Positions 61,616 to 64,000 of a stretch of DNA of 64,000 bases are shown piece by piece. Made by a program: the position numbers and the translations under genes. Every line of letters begins with the position of its first letter. Position 1 is the first letter of the stretch. The notes under the pieces are model-generated. The model was not told where the DNA came from, made no database searches, and worked only from the letters and a program-made list of their open reading frames with translations. Source of the stretch: Paenisporosarcina macmurdoensis (GTDB lineage: Bacteria; Bacillota; Bacilli; Bacillales_A; Planococcaceae); assembly GCF_042658845.1 (NCBI RefSeq), contig NZ_JBHSRI010000002.1:62001-126000 (forward strand), written 5' to 3'.

Positions 61616-62803
61616 ATGTTACCAGAACAAAAAAAGAAAATTATAGTATTAATGATTAATATGTTTATTGCGATTGGGAGTTTTGGGATTATTATTCCGA
61701 TTCTACCAGCGTATTTGGTGTCAATTGGTGAGGGCGGGATGGCAGCAGGATTGATGATTGCGATTTTCGCAGGAGCTCAATTTGTCATGTCACCGATTGC
61801 AGGGAAGTGGGCAGATCAATTAGGGCGCCGGAAGATGATTATCGCGGGTCTTAGCGGATTGACTGTTTCCATGTTTGTCTTTTATTTTTCCGACTCCATA
61901 TGGGTGTTATATTTGTCTCGTGTAATAGGTGGAATTGGGGCAGCACTATTAATTCCAGCAATTTTTGCGTATGTCGCAGATATTACGACAATGGATCAAC
62001 GTGCGAAAGGGAATAGTTACATTTCAGCTGCCATGTCGCTAGGGATAGTGGTTGGTCCTGGGATTGGTGGATTTTTAGCAGACTATGACTTAAAACTTCC
62101 CTTGCTAGTATCGGCATTGGTATCGTTAGTATCAGTCATTTTCTCAGTTATTGTTTTGAAGGAAAGTAGGGAAGTATCGCCTGAAACGGGTGGCCCAATT
62201 GAACAAGAACCGATGCTTAAAAAGCTTGCACAATCTATTCATAAGCCTTACTTTATTCCATTGATCATCACGCTCGTCATGAGTTTTGGGTTAATGGCAT
62301 ATGAATCTGTGCTCGGATTGTTTGTTGATAATCAATTCGCTGCAACACCTAAACAAATTGCGGTGATGATTACGTCAACAGGAATTGTAAGTGTTGTCAT
62401 GCAATTATTGGTTGTAGAGCGTCTCGTTCATCGTTTTGGAGAAGGTGTCATTTTGAATGTCTTTATTTCGGTTACAGCCGTATGTTTCTTCCTATCATTA
62501 TTTGCTTCAACGTATGTACTATTCTTTATGATCACTTTAGTGGTGTTCCTTTCCACGTCTATATTGCGACCCGTATTGAATACGCTCATATCGAAGCTTG
62601 CTGGAAATGAACAAGGGTTTGCGATGGGCATGAACAATGCGTATATGAGCATTGGAAATGTCATAGGGCCTCTACTTGCTGGTGTTTTGTATGATGTAAA
62701 TATCTTATATCCATTCGTTCTAGGATTTGTTGTACTAGGAATCACTATAATGGTGAGTATGGTTTGGCAGAAGAACAAAAAAGGTAAATTGTTTATGGAG
62801 TGA
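61616..62803 (+). CDS. MFS drug/metabolite efflux transporter (12 helices)
   Basis: This 395-aa protein has the major-facilitator motif A (GKWADQLGRRKMIIAG) between helices 2 and 3. Motif C of antiporters is visible as SLGIVVGPGIGGFLAD. Helix count is about twelve. AGTAGGA precedes ATG 61616. TetA/NorA/YitG-type exporters are close in pattern. No regulator adjoins it, and the substrate is unknown. Confidence 0.9.
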   Translation: MLPEQKKKIIVLMINMFIAIGSFGIIIPILPAYLVSIGEGGMAAGLMIAIFAGAQFVMSPIAGKWADQLGRRKMIIAGLSGLTVSMFVFYFSDSIWVLYLSRVIGGIGAALLIPAIFAYVADITTMDQRAKGNSYISAAMSLGIVVGPGIGGFLADYDLKLPLLVSALVSLVSVIFSVIVLKESREVSPETGGPIEQEPMLKKLAQSIHKPYFIPLIITLVMSFGLMAYESVLGLFVDNQFAATPKQIAVMITSTGIVSVVMQLLVVERLVHRFGEGVILNVFISVTAVCFFLSLFASTYVLFFMITLVVFLSTSILRPVLNTLISKLAGNEQGFAMGMNNAYMSIGNVIGPLLAGVLYDVNILYPFVLGFVVLGITIMVSMVWQKNKKGKLFME

Positions 62804-62875
62804 TTTTCTGGGAGTGGTAGGTAGTTGTGATATCACGATTCATGTTGAAATCGGAAGAGAAAAGTTCTTGAATGG

Positions 62876-62905
62876 ACCCACCAGCTGTCACTTTGGTGGG
62901 TTTTT
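62876..62905 (+). terminator. Composite-repeat module A hairpin, copy 3 (terminator-like)
   Basis: ACCCACC / GGTGGGT (62876-62882, 62895-62901) is followed by TTTTT. It ends the MFS transcript and also heads the composite repeat. Confidence 0.82.
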
Positions 62906-62934
62906 CTGATGGGAATTAGAGTGAGCGATTGCTC

Positions 62935-62984
62935 AGTTGGAAAATATGCGGCTCAAGTTGGAAAAAAGTGAAGCCAAGTTGGAA
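62935..62984 (+). repeat. 21-bp-pitch array, AGTTGGAA variant (x3), copy 2
   Basis: AGTTGGAA starts at 62935, 62956 and 62977, an exact 21-bp pitch, 30 bp after a module A hairpin. It matches the array at 5642-5691. Confidence 0.92.
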
Positions 62985-62993
62985 TCGCGAAAT

Positions 62994-63070
62994 TCTGGAA
63001 GCTCGAGCGTATGGTGTCACCAACAGAAAAGGCTGTTGGCGGAGCCAATAGCACTAATCAGGGCTTTACT
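62994..63070 (+). repeat. Composite-repeat module C, copy 4
   Basis: TGGAAGC, GGTGTCACCAACAGAAAAGG, TTGGCGGAGCCAA and AGCACTAATCAGGGCTTTA appear in the module order. It follows the AGTTGGAA array. Confidence 0.8.
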
Positions 63071-63104
63071 CGTCATATTTAGAAGTGAAAAGTTCTTGAA
63101 TGGC

Positions 63105-63134
63105 CCCACCCGCTGACGCTTTGGTGGGTTTTTT
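63105..63134 (+). repeat. Composite-repeat module A hairpin, copy 4 (terminator-like)
   Basis: CCCACC / GGTGGG (63105-63110, 63123-63128) is followed by TTTTTT, and array 7 begins 25 bp later. Confidence 0.82.
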
Positions 63135-63158
63135 GATGGGTTTTATTGTGAGCGAAGA

Positions 63159-63253
63159 TTTAGCTGTAAAATTTGCTTGTTTAGTTGTAAAAATCGTGGC
63201 TTTAGTTGTAATTTTGAGTGATTTAGTTGTAAAAAACACGACTTTAGTTGTAA
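63159..63253 (+). repeat. 21-bp-pitch array 7 (TTTAGTTGTAA x5)
   Basis: Copies start at 63159 (variant TTTAGCTGTAA), 63180, 63201, 63222 and 63243 (21 bp each); ATGG follows at 63264. Confidence 0.96.
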
Positions 63254-63263
63254 TAGGAAAATT

Positions 63264-63297
63264 ATGGAACACGAATCGAAGCCAAAAGCAGTAATAT
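63264..63297 (+). repeat. Truncated composite-repeat module C
   Basis: ATGGAACACG is followed directly by GAAGCCAAAAGCAGTAATATGAA; the central GTGTCACC part is missing, so this copy has an internal deletion. Confidence 0.65.
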
Positions 63298-63304
63298 GAA
63301 CTTA

Positions 63305-63339
63305 AAAAAAGGGCGGCCGAGATTGTATCTTCGGCCGCC
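63305..63339 (-). terminator. Terminator of the metQ transcript (conserved-loop family)
   Basis: GGCGGCCGA / TCGGCCGCC (63312-63320, 63331-63339); on the minus strand it is followed by seven T. The loop GATTGTATC is close to that of 8083. Confidence 0.9.
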
Positions 63340-63358
63340 TTCCTTCTATATAAAGAGG

Positions 63359-64000
63359 TTATTTCCAAGAGTCTTTGTAGTTTAAAAGTTCTTCAAGTGA
63401 GACGAATGTTGGGATTGAGCTACCTTTATACTCTTCGATGATGAATTTTTCAACTTCTTCTGAGTGGTAAATTTCAACCAATTGTTGTAATTCTGGGCGA
63501 TCAGCGTCACCTGTTTGTGCGGCGATGATATTGATGTATGGTTTCGCTGTTGCACTCTCATGGAATAGTGCTTCATCTAATACTAAGTCAGCTTCTACAG
63601 CAAAGTTGTTGTTGATGATCGATGCGTCGACATCGTCAAGGAACCGAGGTGTGTTACCTGCTGCGACTGCTTCAATTTTTAAGTTTTTCGGGTTATCTTT
63701 AATTTTGTCGATGGCACCAATACCTTCAAAGTCGTCTGTTAACGTGATTAATCCAGCTTCTTGAAGGAGAAGTAGGGCACGGCCGAAATTTGTTCCTTCG
63801 TTTGGTAGAGCTATGGTTGCGCCATCTGGCAAGTCTTCAAGTGTTTTGTGTTTTTTCGAATAGATACCCATTGGTGCGATAACAGTTGAGGCAATTGCTT
63901 CAAGGTCTAATTTTTGATCTGCTTTAAATTCGTCAAAGTACGAGATAGTTTGAAATGCGTTGGCATCAATTTCGCCTTCTGCTAATGCGATGTTTGGTTG
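63359..64000 (-). CDS. metQ: MetQ/NlpA-family methionine-binding lipoprotein, C-terminal part
   Basis: The minus-strand frame enters from the right edge with 213 residues visible. It shows the MetQ pattern: EGEIDANAFQTISYFDEF, VIAPMGIYSKKHKTLEDLP, ALPNEGTNFGRALLLLQEAG and PYINIIAAQ. The lipobox is outside the window. It would deliver D/L-methionine to a MetNI importer whose genes should lie to the right. A terminator follows. Confidence 0.9.
   Translation of the reverse strand, partial: QPNIALAEGEIDANAFQTISYFDEFKADQKLDLEAIASTVIAPMGIYSKKHKTLEDLPDGATIALPNEGTNFGRALLLLQEAGLITLTDDFEGIGAIDKIKDNPKNLKIEAVAAGNTPRFLDDVDASIINNNFAVEADLVLDEALFHESATAKPYINIIAAQTGDADRPELQQLVEIYHSEEVEKFIIEEYKGSSIPTFVSLEELLNYKDSWK

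Overview
The window looks like the chromosome of a low-GC, endospore-forming member of the Bacillales. The evidence is two small acid-soluble spore proteins (an H-type and an alpha/beta-type), a Spo0E-like phosphatase, RsbQ/RsbR-like stress modules, a sigma-B-type promoter, Gram-positive lipoproteins and SLH surface proteins. The family Planococcaceae fits, but I cannot prove genus or family from sequence alone.

Layout. 1-4988: sugar utilisation (GH3 glycosidase start, solute-binding lipoprotein, two permeases, LacI regulator, three LacI-type operators). 4989-9412: fatty-acid CoA ligase plus hotdog thioesterase, a NERD-domain protein, and four of the seven main repeat arrays. 9413-12502: small sigma-70-like factor, zinc-ribbon/HtrA-like protease, candidate structured RNA. 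12681-15807: TPP riboswitch and a thiamine-precursor ABC transporter. 16188-29609: a long operon with two M20/M24 peptidase pairs, a complete dipeptide/oligopeptide ABC transporter, a third M24 peptidase, a flavin oxidoreductase and a DUF3830-like protein. It is followed by a convergent class-V aminotransferase and a Crp/Fnr regulator. A TGTAAA-N4-TTTACA palindrome lies before the operon and again beyond the regulator. 31912-36148: YdjM-like hydrolase, tandemly duplicated SLH+CAP proteins, RsbR-like protein. 36489-43801: DUF212 protein, LytS/LytT two-component system with a CstA-type transporter and a 50-aa partner, small membrane and soluble proteins. 43951-51520: spore and stress genes, RsbQ with a PAS-GGDEF protein, ROK glucokinase and an MsmX-like ATPase that probably powers the ATPase-less sugar importer at the left end. 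51521-52562: decayed DNA with an IS1182-like transposase remnant and the 3' end of a pgi gene. 52563-64000: acyltransferase, HAD phosphatase, ATP-grasp ligase, flavin monooxygenase, a ThDP enzyme overlapping a GGDEF-EAL protein, an MFS exporter and a MetQ lipoprotein running off the edge.

The most unusual structure is intergenic. Seven arrays each carry five copies of the 11-mer TTTAGTTGTAA at an exact 21-bp pitch (one gap is 20), all on the + strand whatever the gene direction. Each is followed by ATGG exactly 21 bp after the start of copy 5. Two arrays of a related core (AGTTGGAA x3) and one unrelated array (ATAGACGACA x5) share the 21-bp pitch. The first two kinds sit in composite elements with a GGTGGG-type hairpin module and a GTGTCACCAACAGAAAAGG module. 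The 11-mer is nearly invariant while the spacers vary, which suggests selection on a binding site set at two helical turns. I know of no described family that matches, but I could not search.
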